Source: Lethocerus indicus (taxonomy: Eukaryota; Arthropoda; Insecta; Hemiptera; Belostomatidae). Taken from it: a stretch of 64,000 nt of DNA. Shown here piece after piece: positions 25,625-38,756 of this stretch. Both the position numbers and the translations under genes were made by a program. A model generated the notes under the pieces. It did no database searches and was not told where the DNA came from. It worked only from the letters and a program-made list of their open reading frames with translations. Each line of letters starts with the position of its first letter. Position 1 is the stretch's first letter. The stretch is taken from contig JACDQD010000011.1 of assembly GCA_019843655.1 (NCBI GenBank), forward strand, positions 6,428,604 to 6,492,603, in the 5' to 3' direction.

Positions 25625-26589
25625 TGCTCTATTTTCTACGGATTGCGCCTCCGGGATTTGAAATTTATTCGGAAAAAGGTTGCCCATATTGTCCGGTCAC
25701 GATAATACGCAATTGCCCCACAATTAAATCCGAATTTATTTCCAGGCGGCCATTAAGCATTTCAATAGTTTCAGGAAGATAATAGCCTCGATCCCAAGAA
25801 TGAAGCACGATGTCAACTCCCAGTCATTTTCGGTACTTAAAATATAGAACTATACAGCAGTTATTGCTTTCAATTGTTGCTCTCGGAAATAGTAGTTTCT
25901 GAAAATATTTAGTCCTATTATAGACCGGTTTTATGTCCTCACGATTAGTGAGTTTTGCATATTTAGTGGTGTAAAAGTAAATATTTTAGTTTTACCTATT
26001 AACAACTTAACGGGACGTAATTTATTTTGAGCGCACTTTTAGATTTTGAAAAATGTTTTTAATTCTTTTATTGTTCAACCAGCACGCTCACAGCTGAACT
26101 CCCTTTAGGGAATTTAGGGCCCGTAGATAAGCTGCGTTACTATGTTTGAACAGAGATAAAACTGTTCTACGTTAACACCCTTGGGGCAGACAAACTCAAA
26201 AATACACACCTGTATGACGCAACTAAACGACACTATTCCCCCGAAGCGGAGGAAGGAAATAACAGCTTCGAACTTATTCAGCGCACACTGGTCCGAGTTC
26301 CTACCGAGCGCTTCCTTGATTTAAACCGTGAAAATAACGGCGACTGAATGTCAACTATGACGGTTCTGAATCGGTGCCAAAATGCCACAAGCGGCAGACA
26401 TCTCATGCATAGAGGGGCGCACTTGTAAATAAGTTTTATGACGACGAGAGCCGGCAAGAATGATCCGGCTTGAATTTGAGACGATCGAGAAGTCGTCTAA
26501 AAAATACTGCACGAATAAGAACATCAATGAAAAGAAATTTCATTTATTCGAAGTTGAAACACATATAGCACAAGACTGGTATACAGACG

Positions 26590-26620
26590 TTTATATATCA
26601 CAGTGAGAGTGATATATAAA
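26590..26620. repeat. 12-bp perfect hairpin
   Basis: TTTATATATCAC and GTGATATATAAA flank the 7-base loop AGTGAGA. It is the longest perfect short-loop hairpin I found. No RNA gene family is recognised. Confidence 0.8.
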
Positions 26621-27508
26621 ACTCATGGCTCTGCAATTTGTTGTTTCACTCGTAACGAATAGATCCGTGATATTTTCGGCTATATCAAAAGGTCTGAAAA
26701 TATATGCAGGGATACGGATCGAATTAATGAGTTGCCATCACTGAAAAGTAAATTACACTATTTTCCTTTCTCTGATTTTAATCATTTTTTCTTTAATTAC
26801 TTTTTCTACAGGACTGCTTCTTATTTATTTTAAACAAATTCTCAATTTCAATTGTACAACTATTCGTAGGGCAGACGGCCAGTTTTAATTTCCGTACATT
26901 TCTTGCTGCTCGGTCTGGGACAACTACGGCTTGAAACTCCAGGCGAAGCTTTTCGCTCGACCAGAGGAATTTATTTCTGGGCGAACTTCGCTCAGTTTTA
27001 GTAAACTTTCCAAGGCCTAGGGTTTGGCCTAGTTGGGCAGCCGGTGTTGTTTCAGCGCCGAGGGGCTGTCCGCACTTTATGCTGAAAGCTCTGAATGATT
27101 AATGCCGACTTTATCCGGGTCTAAATAATTCCGCGTTTTGTTCCCGGCGCCGGCGGGCGGTCGGGAGGAGGAATACTTTTTGAATTTACGAAACTCGACC
27201 GCAGTCAAGTTTCTCCGTTTTAACAGCGCGGACAACGCCGGCGAGAGTTTCCAATAAATAAACCAATTTGAAATTGAATTTCTCGGTCTGTGACACTGCG
27301 GGGTTTAGATTCCTATCTCGTAAGATTCCACTTAAGCCTCGCCGTTCAGTCTCCAAGCACATCAATTTATGCAGAGCGAAGGCATTATAAATTTAAAAAT
27401 GAATAAGTATGTGCTCAAATATTGGGCCGATGTTTCAACAGAGTAGAGCACTTTAGCTGTCCGCCCGATAAAGACAATCGGTATAACTTTGGCCATTATA
27501 TCGTTCAG

Positions 27509-27905
27509 CAGACTGAAAGCAATCGGCGAAGTGGTAGAAAATCGAATTGATTTTTTTCCGCGATATTTATTGCTGGTTCGGAACGAACGATATTTATTGT
27601 CACAACCCTACGCCGACAGTAAAATCCCCTTACTATCCGCCTCTCTCCGGCGAGGTACGTACGGCCGACGGAGCACGATGTGGTAAGTCGCGATCTGTTG
27701 ATTAATAGTGTAACTTAATTAATTTCCAACTTTGACCTGATTGATTGTGCGTCGACAGTGCTGACGGGATGCTTCACCGACGGCTGACATGCCAAGTAAC
27801 TCACGCCGAGAATGAGACGGGAGTCCAAATCAGTCTCGCGTATGATCGAACAGGTGAAACATTTTTTCGGTCTTTTACCTACGAAAAGGTACTGCCTGAT
27901 CTAGG
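27509..27905 (+). other. Candidate two-exon coding segment with a 76-nt intron
   Basis: A frame open from 27489 reaches a strong donor (TG then GTAAGT at 27683). An acceptor, CGACAG, ends at 27758. Joining 27682 to 27759 preserves the frame, which stays open to 27905, where a second strong donor GTAAGTAAG begins. An acceptor TTCAG at 27504-27508 could bound the first exon. The second exon reads LTCQVTHAENETGVQISLAY in its middle. The two donors and the compatible phase support the model. Short length and lack of a recognised domain argue for caution. Confidence 0.22.
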
Positions 27906-29435
27906 GTAAGTAAGACAACCTACAGAACATCGAAGTGGTGAAAACAAAACATGAAGGAAGCACAATACTAAAGATAGATTAAAAACATGATTTACGCATA
28001 GACGCAGACATTTCTACAGGGGCCAGCTACCAATCACAGGCAACAATCAGCACAGTCAACGTGAAAATAGCGCTTCGTGGATCATCGAGGCGTGGAAAAA
28101 AGTATACAGGCACATGTATTCGTCAGGTTGGGTGAGAACGAAATACAAATACACGTCGGGGGGAAAGGGCGGGAGGGGGAAAATGTATAAAACGGAACTG
28201 GATTTGAGGGAGACAGCCCTCTTGAATAAAAGAGGAGCCCGTGGAACCGCTTCCTGTTTTTGTGTTGATACAAAACATAAAAAGCCGTCAGTATAAATTT
28301 ATTACGCCTCGTCGTTTTTTGGTTAAAAACGGCCCCACCCCCTGTAATATTTATTGTGGTATTAAACAGAAGTAGCTAAAATAATAAAAAGTAGCAATTA
28401 TTCCATCCAAGATCCAAGATGCAGCTTTCGTATCTCGATATTGTGGTCGATTTTTTTAAGAAATAGTTTAGAATGAAAAGCCTCAGAGCTATACCTTCCT
28501 TAAACATTTGTCTGAATAATATCTACGACTAAATTTAAATAGTAATCCGTGCACAAATATTGTTCCTTACGCCGCTTTGTGGGCAAATAACAGTCACGCT
28601 TACGTAACACCTAAAATTACCGAAACGCGTTACGGTATTACTCTGATCCTCCCACGAAACATTTCAGACCAATTTAGCGACCAATACATGCTGCTGTTCA
28701 GATTGTTGTATGTTCGACATACTTTCATAAGTCGGTTATATCTATATAGCTCCACAACATCTCCAACTATTTGCAACAAATATTCGGAACGGTCGAACCG
28801 GTCCAATTTACGTTCAGTCCAATAACGCGAAGGGGTGGCTGTACGCGCTTTCGGTATTTACAGAGATGAAATATTTTGTCTGCGGTTTTATTTTGGAATG
28901 AATTAACGCCGACATCAAAGCGGCGCGGCGTTCAGAAGTGTCGGGGTGAGAGATAACGTGGCATCCGAGGGGGGGGGGAGCTGCGATCAAAAGGACACTA
29001 ACGCAGATAAAAAAAATAAGTAAAAAAAAATACTCATGATAAATGTTCCGGAAATAAACTAATTGTGCGTGAGTACAAAGGGAGGTAATAGTAGATCAAC
29101 TGAGGCGGATCGCGTACTTATTTCCATTTTTAAATGCGGCCGTTTTTGGATATCCGCCGGGAGGGGACCGAACAAATACGGAAATAAACCCGGTGTTCTT
29201 CGTGTTTCCGATTCCGTTACGGGAAGGCGACCTGTTTATTTTTGGTCACGACCGTAACAATTTACATCAACTCGCAAAAGGCCCGGGACCGTATCGATAA
29301 ATTTGAGTTATAGCACTGAGAAGAATTGGGCGCCATATCCAAGAGAATGGGATAGGGGACAGGCAGTTCGGTAGGAGCAAGAAGGGGGAGATTCACGCCA
29401 TGTCTGACAAACTCAAGACCTCTTCGCCTGCGAGT
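27906..29435. other. No gene seen
   Basis: Contains a G10 run at 28969 and a short tandem (ATCCAAG twice) near 28408. Otherwise nothing. Confidence 0.55.
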
Positions 29436-29498
29436 ATTCGACGACTTAAGTGGTTTGGCCATATTCACAGGTTGGAGAAAGTCGAGGTCTCCGACATG
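29436..29498 (+). pseudogene. Fragment resembling a non-LTR reverse-transcriptase C-terminus
   Basis: One plus-strand frame reads IRRLKWFGHIHRLEKVEV and continues to about 29498. The block R-R-L-x-W-F-G-H-[VI]-x-R-[ML] is a well-known signature near the C-terminus of many animal endonuclease/reverse-transcriptase proteins from non-LTR elements. The upstream and downstream parts of such a protein are not visible, and a stop follows soon after, so this is a relic at best. The match is short and made by eye, so chance is possible. Confidence 0.45.
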
Positions 29499-32400
29499 CT
29501 ATTGCTTTGTGTTGGACAGAATTGACTGGAAGCGTGTAGAATATATAGAAAAAGACATACGTACAATATGTAGAAGGGATATAATTACAGATAAAACAGT
29601 GAGCGGAGAGTTCACTAACTGGATTAATAATAATAACTATTTTAAGATCATTGTGGCTAGCCATTAATTCTGGACTAGATTGAGCGTTTGTGATTTTTCA
29701 GAGAATTTTGTACTTTAAAGCACCCGTGATAAAAAGGCGTGATAAACAGTGGTCATTGTGAAACAGAGGGACGGGAATTAAGCCATTTATCTGAAAATTG
29801 CGGTCTGTGAAATGGACGGATTATACGCGTATAATATTTTAAACCTAAATAATACCTACGGGTGAGGCATCTATTTATTCCGTAGGTATATTCGGTTTAA
29901 GGCAAACCAACTTCCTCGCCTTCGCGGGGGGCCATAAATGCCCACGGGACAACGATAAAACTAAATTTTAATAATTTAATGTCAAAGGGAATTATCTCGA
30001 GGCACTATAACGGAGGAAGTTCGTACCGTAATGCCTCGTAAATCATCAGGGATTCCTGATTTAATTTGGTCTCGGAAATTTACCTTATGTAATCTTTAAA
30101 ATATTGTACAATTCATTTTTAAAGGATTTTATAAAATGTTCCGCTTATATGAACAAATTGCTGTAAATAGTATTATTAATACAATGTTTCGATGCAAATA
30201 CAAATAAAATGCATCTTCGCTGAGATTCTATTTGTTTTTGAACTAATATAATGTATGAAATTTACTCTTGTCTACATCCAATGGAGTATCCAGTTTATTA
30301 GCAATGTTACTTTAGTAACGTTATTTTAATAGTCGACAAGCGGAAATTTGTCGCTCAAATACAGTATAGTTATCCCAGATTGGTAGAGACAGAAGATCGT
30401 AATTGCGGTGATATTCCAAGCACACGCAGGGCCTCAAACAAATTACAAATGACTTTCATTTTATTAAAGTAAAACTCAAGAAGACAGTGAGAGGGGAATT
30501 AAAGCCGAAATCCTCCCTGCGAGACATCAACGGATTTCCGAGGGAATTATCTTTTGGGGCCCGTAAAGCGTACTGGAAATAACCCGGAGCGGCCTTAATA
30601 CGTCGCGGAGGGCCCGCCGGGAAGATATTATTTGATAAAGGAGTGCCGACAACAGGTAGGGCGGGAGGCGGGGCGGGGACAGAAAGGGAAAAGGATAACT
30701 CTATACAGGCGAGGGGAAATTGAGGGAAAAAGAGAAATACGGGGAGGCCGAGAGGGGAGCTGAGACAGAGAGGACCGAATCAATGTTAACCGGGAGGGAA
30801 AGAGACGGGGAATATTCGGGCTCGGGGCCCGATTCCGAATATCCGCAGAGGTTCAAAAAGCAGACCCCTCTTATTCTCCCATTAGTATGCGGCTTCGTTG
30901 GGGGCCTTACTTCGCCGCGCCTTAAGCGAAGTCCGATTTCAGAATATCAATATGGAAAAGGAGGACTGCGGGTGAATTTAATTTTGAAAAAAATTAGGAC
31001 GCCGTTTATTTATTGGCTAGCTAAAACTTGCTAGGCCAATGCCGCCAGAGACCATACAGTTGGATACGATCCTCGGTAACTTAGGATACCCGTTAGGGCA
31101 ACCTGTGGGGCGCTGCTACCAAATTATCATTTTAGAATGCAAGCATATAACAAGCAGCGTTCTATGAAAGCGAGAGTTATCGGTTTCCGAGAGGACAGTG
31201 TTAACGCACACCGAACAGGGGCTAAGGACCCCGGCGCTAAGTCGGTCTTATTTGTCACACGCGAAGACGAAAACCCACGTGACCCTCAGAACACAGCTAC
31301 GGGGCTTCCAACGCGTCAACCCTAATCCGCCGGCTCAAGGCCGCCCCCCGCCGCTATTTACCCGGACGATTCGATCTTGAACGCGGAAAAGCCGTCCTCT
31401 TGTAATCTCCCACCGATTAACCGCATTCCGCTGCCGATCTCTATCGAGATCACTAATTGACTCTGGCCGGAAAATCAGGAATGGAATTTTTTTTTCAATT
31501 ATACCGAGTTTATCTTTGGAATGGAGCAATGGAAACAGGTTTCCGTTTAACCAGCGTTTCCCATGTACCCAGCACTTAGGCGTAAACAATACGCCTAGCC
31601 ACTGTTAAACATCAAAAACACGTTGATATAAATACAGGCATGAAACAAATCATCAGGTTGCTCTTGTAATATCCCTGAAGGAAAGAATGATCCTTTAAAT
31701 AAGTACCAGGAGAGAGTTAACAAAACTAAAGGTATTTTGACAGGCTGAAGAGCCAAGTCAGCGAGCGGGCCAACACAAGTATATTACATAAGCGACGTAA
31801 TATAAAAAACTAATATTAACGCGGTGTCATCCAGGGGCGTCGCAATTCTGACAAAAACGGGCCCGATCCCCAAGGCCGATATTTATCGCGGATTCGATAC
31901 GTACGTGGAATGAACACGACACAGTACGCAATCGGTTTTCCGCGACGGGGCGCACCGTTCGATACCGAGACAATTATCGCGATTTCCTGCTATCGCGGTT
32001 GTTATTATTATTTTACAAAAGCGGGACGGCTATTTGAGCCCCGAACCCGAATCGCGGACACGACCTTGCGGCCATTAGAATGCACTTTTTTAAAACTGCA
32101 AGCATTCATGAAACAAAGCATGAACTCCTCTTTTTTAAAAATTATTATCGTCACCGTATTATGAATATTTTCTGGCTGTTTTACCATATATCATCGACAT
32201 CACCGAACATCAACGAAATTTTGTTCTGCAGATCCGTTATTATTTATAAGCAAACGCAGTTAAGCACCTACAGTACTAGTCTATCCGTTTAAGTACCGCT
32301 AGGAAACGGTGAGAGAATATGCAGGAAGTATTTTGTCCTATGGTCTAATAATGGGATACTCCCGAAGGTTCGTATGCATTAATAACCAGACCTTGTTCGA

Positions 32401-35400
32401 ATTTGTTTTCTCCTTCTTCTGAATTATCCCGTTGTTAACATCCAAGACACGAGGGACTAAAAACTATATAAATAATTGTATCGATCTTCAGACAACTGTG
32501 AGGTACTTAAGGGTTACATACTGCAAAGGGAACTTTAAAATCATAAACGATCAATCCCCGTCAAAGGAAAGTTCGACCCAATAGGGGCCCAGACGCAAGG
32601 GAAAGTGAGTGCTTAAAGTATTCAGTACTCGGGAACTTTAGGGTCTTTATTAAGTTGGAGTGAAAGTATCCGGCGCCCCGATTCGGCGGGGGGGGGTGGG
32701 GTCTTCGGTTGATTTACGAGCCCGCCGTTATTCCCGCAGGTGGGGTAACCAATCGGCGATAAATTCGGGACTCGTGTCGGGGAACAATTTTACGCGGGGC
32801 GAAATGTAGGAGGAGGAAGAGACGAGGACCGGGGCATTGTGTCCCTCTCTGGAAAAGATGAAAGGCGGGAGCGTGCAAGATTGATGCAGGAGGCATCATA
32901 TAAAGAGCCGGTCTCCTCACCATTGGGCGGCTGGCTCCGGTTATTACCCAGCAGTTGAAGTTTTACGCCCGATCGGACCCACTCCAAGGCGACAGCTGTC
33001 CGTTTTCCCGTCTCCAATCCAGGTGTCGCTCTCTAATATCCTTTTATACCTCCAGCTGCGGGTATTTGTCGGTACAAATGCTCCTTATAATGTCGATATT
33101 ATTTTATTTTTGAGACTAGGCACTGAATTATTTCCTTATCGACTGTACAGTCAAAGAAGAGCAAAAAAATACTAGGGTAAAAAAATAGTTTACTAATCTA
33201 AAATATAGAAAAAAAATTTAATTTACCGCACCAAAAAAATGTGCATGCCCCCGCACATATAAATTGGAAATATTAATGTCATTCGCGTGTAAACAGATTG
33301 AAATAATTATTATCGCTGTATGAACTACAGGGATGAAATTCTATCAGATTAGGCCACTGTATGAAAAGATTGATAACACCGTATTGACACCAGCAAGCCT
33401 TAGATGGTGAAAAATGAATAATCAACATAATTTTGATTTATATTATAAAATTTCAGCCATTTTCATGCAGACCGTTTTGAGACTAATGTTTATCGATATT
33501 CCACCAGTTTTTGTGGAATTACATTTACCAAATTGACATACGATGTATAACTGAGTAACACAAAACAGGTTCTCTCGCCTTATGAGAGCTTCAAAATAGT
33601 CGGAATAGTGTCAGATGAGCACGTCGTAAAAAATATTTCAATGCGTATATTAAATAGGCGAATATAATAGTTTCCCGGTGATATAGTAAAATCGGGTCAC
33701 CGACGGTACGAGTGGATATCGGATGAATCTTGATCATAGAAGGGAAGAAAGGCCAAGAAGGGAGCGGGAGGGAGGGAGTTTTCGTTAGAAGATAGAAACG
33801 CTATCTGGGAGTGCCAGAATAGGAAGGATAGGGGCTTATCAAGGAGGGGGCCTCCCAATACTAAACCAGGCCGGTTACTCCTCGCAAATACATAAAATTG
33901 TACGGGCCCTGTACTAAGGTCCTTGCCTTCGGGGGAAAAAAAATCGGGACGCGGGACCGAAGAATTTGCGGCCTAATAATTGAATCTCGGGCCCTACACG
34001 ATTTCCATTATGCATAATCCAATCCGCCGGCTATTGGGACCGGGATCAACTGGGACGTCTGGGCCGGGGCGAAGCCAACTGGGACCTGGCTTTACGGTAT
34101 GTATTTTTAAAAATAAAAGTTGGTTAATTAAACGGGACGCCCCGGGGATATTTTCGCGATTCCGGTAATTGGCCGCAACCAGGGCGCGTTGCGCACAATC
34201 GCAGCGGGCCGGCGTATCTGCCGAAAATGTGGGTCATTCGCAAATATTTATAAATATTTCGTTGTGCTTTTGCTCCGGGCTAAAAATTGGAATAATTAAA
34301 AGCTCCATAACTTTAGAACGATTTAATCGAGTGTTCACAAAAATTAAATCAATTATCTGAGACAAGCTAACAATAATTATGAAACTTTGTTCCCCAATCT
34401 GTGTACAGCCATGAGATTGATGTTGTAAATTATTGAAATAATTACTACACGTTGAAGGATGATTTTGCCGTTTTTTTAAACATAATAAATACGAATACAT
34501 TCTCAACTTGAAAGCAGATTTTAGGACGTAAATATTTTACTCCTTGAATTAATTCCAAGTGTAAGTAACACATAAGAGTATGTCTTGGGAGATACAAACA
34601 CTTCAGAGTTTACTTGTGGAACTTTAAAATCTATTTTAAGCTACGATTTCGCAAAACCCCACGTATTTCCGCCCGTGTTTTCTTAAGAACGATCCTTATT
34701 TTCTGTGGCAGGAACACAAAGGAAATGAAATAATTCAAGACGGCAAATTGCCAAATAAACGGACGGCAAATTTAAAGGAATTGGACCGTGAAATAAAAAC
34801 GCGGGTACATTAATTTTCGGTGTACACGAAATCCAACAAAATTATTTCGAAACAGTGATCATTAATGAAAATGGAGTTCTTTCGTAAATGGCTTAATACA
34901 AGTATGTCGTAAATATCAGCCCACAACAAATATTCATTTTCCGAATTTGGCAACAAATTTATGTATTTGGTGTAAATAAATATAGATCTATTATTATTAT
35001 TATTTTACTAATACAAATAATACAAAAACCGACCCATCAAACGTGACACTAAATCATTACAATAATGAAAACGTCATTCGGAATAATTTATCCTTTGGTA
35101 CGAGAAGTCGACGCAGGTACAGGAAGTCTATTTCCATTTACTGTTTTGATTGAGAACACCTGACCTTGTTCTTTCATGAGCACATTCATTTATCTCATAA
35201 GATTTGTGCGTAAAGGAAATCGTAGATTAGTTCCGCATGAGTAGAACAGTCGGCCATCCATACAAAGCCAATGAAAGCCTTACTGAAGCAATAAATTATA
35301 AAATCTAAAAGGTGAATTCAGTTCAAATTTAATAGTGCGGTCAGTTTCGTTGCTCAATGAAGTACTCGGTATGTCATTTAGCCGGCTGATGACGGTAAGT

Positions 35401-36435
35401 GCTGATCATACCAGTGTTTTAGAATTCCGAGAGGATGCGTAGAATGTTTTGTTACATTTATTTATTATGCGCGAGGAAGTTTTACAGATCAATATATGAT
35501 ATCGTTTGGATAAATATCGTGAAAGCAATTCTGTACAATTACCCAGATTGCATTTACATACTGATATTACAAAATATACTTCCAATATTACAGCGTCAGG
35601 GTTGGGTAGGTGAATAACCGAAGCCCTTCTCTTTGTACTGGGACGGGAATGCCAGGAATGAGGACGCTTCAACATACGCAAAGTTCGCTTCGTTAAAATA
35701 CAATGGAGCATTAATATATGGAAAAAAATTATTCGCATTCATTTATAATTGAAACCCGACAGGAGCAAATCGCATATGGAAAATTAACGCATTTTAATTT
35801 TAAACAAAGAAAGCCATTTCCTTTTAACTTATAAATATTGACTGAAGGCAAATGAGTTCCGGCCTCCGCTACCAGATGGAAGCGCAATCTCCGAGCCCTT
35901 AAACCGCGCACGGTCTCTGGTAAATATCTTATTAATATGTTATATGGGAGACATGCAGAGGCCTCACTAGAGTATGGAATATGATTAAGTATTAATGGTT
36001 ATTTTTTGAGAGGGCCTTTAACGATGCTTACAACTCAAAATATTGGTTTAATAGCAAACTCAGAAGTCGTTTATAGAAGTAAGCGAATAACTATCTATTT
36101 TATTCTCCGCCCGATTCCCAGAATGCGAACGCGGGTTATAAAGGTGAGAACGAAAATAAAAAGGGAAGTCTATTTCGAGTATTCAAAGTGTTACGGGCTT
36201 CGGGGTCCATTTGAGACGGCTGGGGTCGGTTCCGATGATGGATGCTTGAGCCTTGCCAAGATTTTTATTGCCCACTCCAGTCCAAAAACCGATTCATCGC
36301 GGAAAAACCGATGTTTTCATTTACAATAAAAAACCCCGAATCGTACACGCACGGTAAATACAAAATTTCAGATGGACGATTTTTCAATCTATTTAGAGCA
36401 GTTAAATAGAAAACTTCGATATATGTATCTGTAAG
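29499..36435. other. No gene seen outside a family A fragment
   Basis: A purine-rich patch (30640-30870) gives an open Glu/Lys/Arg-rich frame of 104 codons, best explained by composition. A GC-rich patch at 32670-33030 includes a TATAAA at 32899-32904, with no recognisable initiator or gene near it. The remainder is AT-rich. Confidence 0.5.
30384..30445 (+). repeat. Family A fragment, copy 4
   Basis: Contains GAGACAGAAGATCG, identical over 14 nt to copies 1 and 5, followed by GATATTCCAAGCACACGCAG and GGCCTC, matching the family tail. The left arm and spacer are absent. Confidence 0.55.
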
Positions 36436-36456
36436 GTTGATTGTACAATAAATAAA
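36436..36456 (+). mobile_element. Probable 3' end of a second Jockey-type element
   Basis: A 21-nt exact match to the 3' terminus of the 12.3 kb element (12306-12326, opposite strand), starting GTTGATTG and ending in AATAAATAAA, then AAAGTTA. Upstream similarity fades within about 20 bases, so this would be an extremely truncated or very diverged copy on the plus strand. A 21-nt match by chance in 64 kb is unlikely, although the low-complexity AATAAATAAA half weakens the case. I could not identify a flanking duplication. Confidence 0.5.
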
Positions 36457-36469
36457 AAGTTATTATCGA

Positions 36470-36486
36470 AACATCTTCAAGATGTT
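36470..36486. repeat. 8-bp palindrome after a retrotransposon-like 3' end
   Basis: AACATCTT, C, AAGATGTT. It lies 13 bases beyond the Jockey-like 3' terminus at 36436-36456. Confidence 0.6.
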
Positions 36487-38507
36487 CCTTTCTATTAATC
36501 TACAAATTAGAATGAATCCTAAACACACACGGTGATACATTTTTGGCGATGTTTTCTGTCTAGTGTATTTAGGAATGAATATTCCCAAGCATGAAAAATT
36601 TTATTTATTTAAAAAATATATCAAGTCGTAGCTAATAATGTTTCCCTTAAAAATCACTTCTAAGATATTCAAATGCGAGTGTTCGGAAAGAATTCAGTGT
36701 TTGGGTACTCGACGCCGCACCTTTCGCAATTTTTTCAATTAATCTTAATGTCGGATCAATACCGAACAGCGTTTTTATGAGATATAATTTACAAATATGA
36801 GCCTTAGGGAAATTAATTAAACTGGAGAAATCCAATCGGGGATGCTGATTAATTAAGTGCGTTGCCCATTCGGATATTCGCTCGTATTGCCGGAAAATCA
36901 GTAATTTGGGCCGAATAATTTCGTCGTTAGCCAAATTAATATGGTTCACTCTCTATTCATATAATGCCAACACCAATCATGTAATAATGTTGTTAAAGTA
37001 AATACTGTTGGAAAATTATGTATGGATATATTAAATGGAGGATCCGGGAAATATTTGATTACGACATAATTTAAACGCCAAATATTCCAACTTTATACAA
37101 CGTGGGCATGTAGTCATAGTGTTTATGGAATGAAATGTTTTCTGACGTATCGTCATGAGTATTAACTTGAACATCTATTTAACTGATAGAATTAAATACT
37201 TAGATAGGTTTCTATTTTACAAAAATACAATGATAACCTAATACGTAAAGTGTCATACGCATACCTAATCGTAAAATTGGCCTTTCGGAAAGACCATCAC
37301 GCTCATCGGTACGCACTACATGGTTGCATACAACAAACCAGTTGATTCAACCTGCAATTATGCCTGATCGCCGAGTACAAATTATAGACGCTGAACCAAA
37401 ACAAAAAAAAGGGAAAAATATTCCTACTCTAGAAAACCGGGAGGGAAAGCGTGGAAATCAAATTTAATTGGGTATACGATTCGGGGCCGGCAAAAATTGT
37501 AAATTATTATTTATGAATAAAAAATACGTCGGGACCATTAGCGGAGGCGGTACCACTGGGGCACGCACGTGAACACTTTTATAGAACAGCAACAGGTTAT
37601 AAAGCCGGTGCCCCGGATAAGAATCTAGAACAATATTATAGTGTAATTCCGCGCATACTTCAAACGTTCCTTGGAGTGAGCTCCTTTTAAGGGGGGCAAT
37701 ATTCGGCGGAGCGCTCGGGCCTCCACCTCCCCATTCTGGAAACTGAACGCTGCCTTGTTATTTATTAACTCCGGCCCGGGTTTATTACTGGCAGAGAGGT
37801 CTGGAATTGTGACAAATAATCAGCGTTGCTATTCGTTTTAAATTGAGACTCCTAGCATAAATAGTTTCCTTTATTTTTTCAAAGACTTACTAAACCTAGG
37901 ATTATCCTATCTCTTAACCAAACTTCATTAGCACCTATCTTTACCTTAATAAATTATTGACATTATTACTTAAGTTATTAACACCCAGGATACGGTAATC
38001 TTACTTACTGAGTGCACAGTTTAGACTATCATGTGTAACAATCTTTAATTTTAATTTGATTTAGAATAAATTAAAACACCCTTCGAATAACTCTCCCATA
38101 ATGCTATAGTAACTAGTTTCCTAGTTATTTATGTGACTCGTGTTATTTATGTAAATCAGATTGGAAACAGTTAATTCCCGAGCAATCAATATTCGACCAG
38201 GAGTTAGTCTGGATTTGAACTTGAGGCCGAAGGGTCCATCTAAACAGAGTGGGACCGAGGGATACGGGCTCGTCGTCGTCGTCGCTCCATTAGGCGTTTA
38301 ATAGACGGGAAGAAGTCAATTAATAAAGTTTTAAACTCGAGTCGCGCCCTGCACCAGCTCGACCTTACAACAGTACGGTCCTATAACAGATGTCTCAAAA
38401 ACAAAAAACTAGGGCCATTTTGTGTTCTCATTCAATAAACGAACCAATCCCCAAAACCCTTTATTAATACGAATCTGAGAAAAATTTGAATAAGACTACA
38501 GTTTTAA
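36487..38507. other. No gene seen
   Basis: AT-rich. A 100-codon minus-strand frame (36647-36949) has balanced amino-acid composition but no family match I can name. Confidence 0.5.
38271..38284. repeat. Short (CGT)n repeat
   Basis: Four full CGT units plus CG, in an otherwise ordinary stretch. Confidence 0.9.
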
Positions 38508-38756
38508 CGACCTTCTACCCCCCTCGCTGGTCTTTTCCTAGACCGGTTTCGGTGACTCGCCATCTTCTGTAGGGTGTTCGTCGGTTGGTGGTGGGTGAAT
38601 CAATCTGGCACATAGGATGCTTGTCGGGCATCCTGTCTAAACGGTCCTGAGCAACCGGTCTAGTTCTAGCAAAAGACGAAACCAGCGAGAGGAGACAGAA
38701 GATCGGGAAAACTACTGTATTCTAAACCGTCGGATACAACATAACAGGTGTACGAA
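38508..38756 (+). repeat. Family A inverted-repeat element, copy 5
   Basis: The left arm begins near CGACCTTCTACC and CTCGCTGGTC, then CTAGACCGGTTTCGG. The right arm reads AACCGGTCTAG, AGCAAAAGACGAAACCAGCG and GGAGACAGAAGATCG, ending at 38705. The arms are imperfect reverse complements over about 60 bp each, better preserved on the right. The tail (TATTCTAAACCGTCGGATAC, ACATAACAGG) matches the family. An internal AGGATGC/GCATCCT hairpin lies in the spacer. This copy shows that the arms are longer than copy 1 alone suggests. Confidence 0.65.

Larger units (their letters stand above)
23612..27508. other. No gene seen
   Basis: AT-rich, with the G-rich run at 25603 and the hairpin at 26590. A 123-codon frame at 24932-25303 has no motif. 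Confidence 0.55.

Noticed and set aside
30721..31034. 104-codon Glu/Lys/Arg-rich frame
   Set aside because: The strand is strongly purine-rich, which yields such translations without selection. Splice-like limits and motifs are not convincing.
36647..36949. 100-codon minus-strand frame with balanced composition
   Set aside because: No recognised domain, no ribosome or splice context, and flanks are AT-rich without other coding signs. Kept only as a note.
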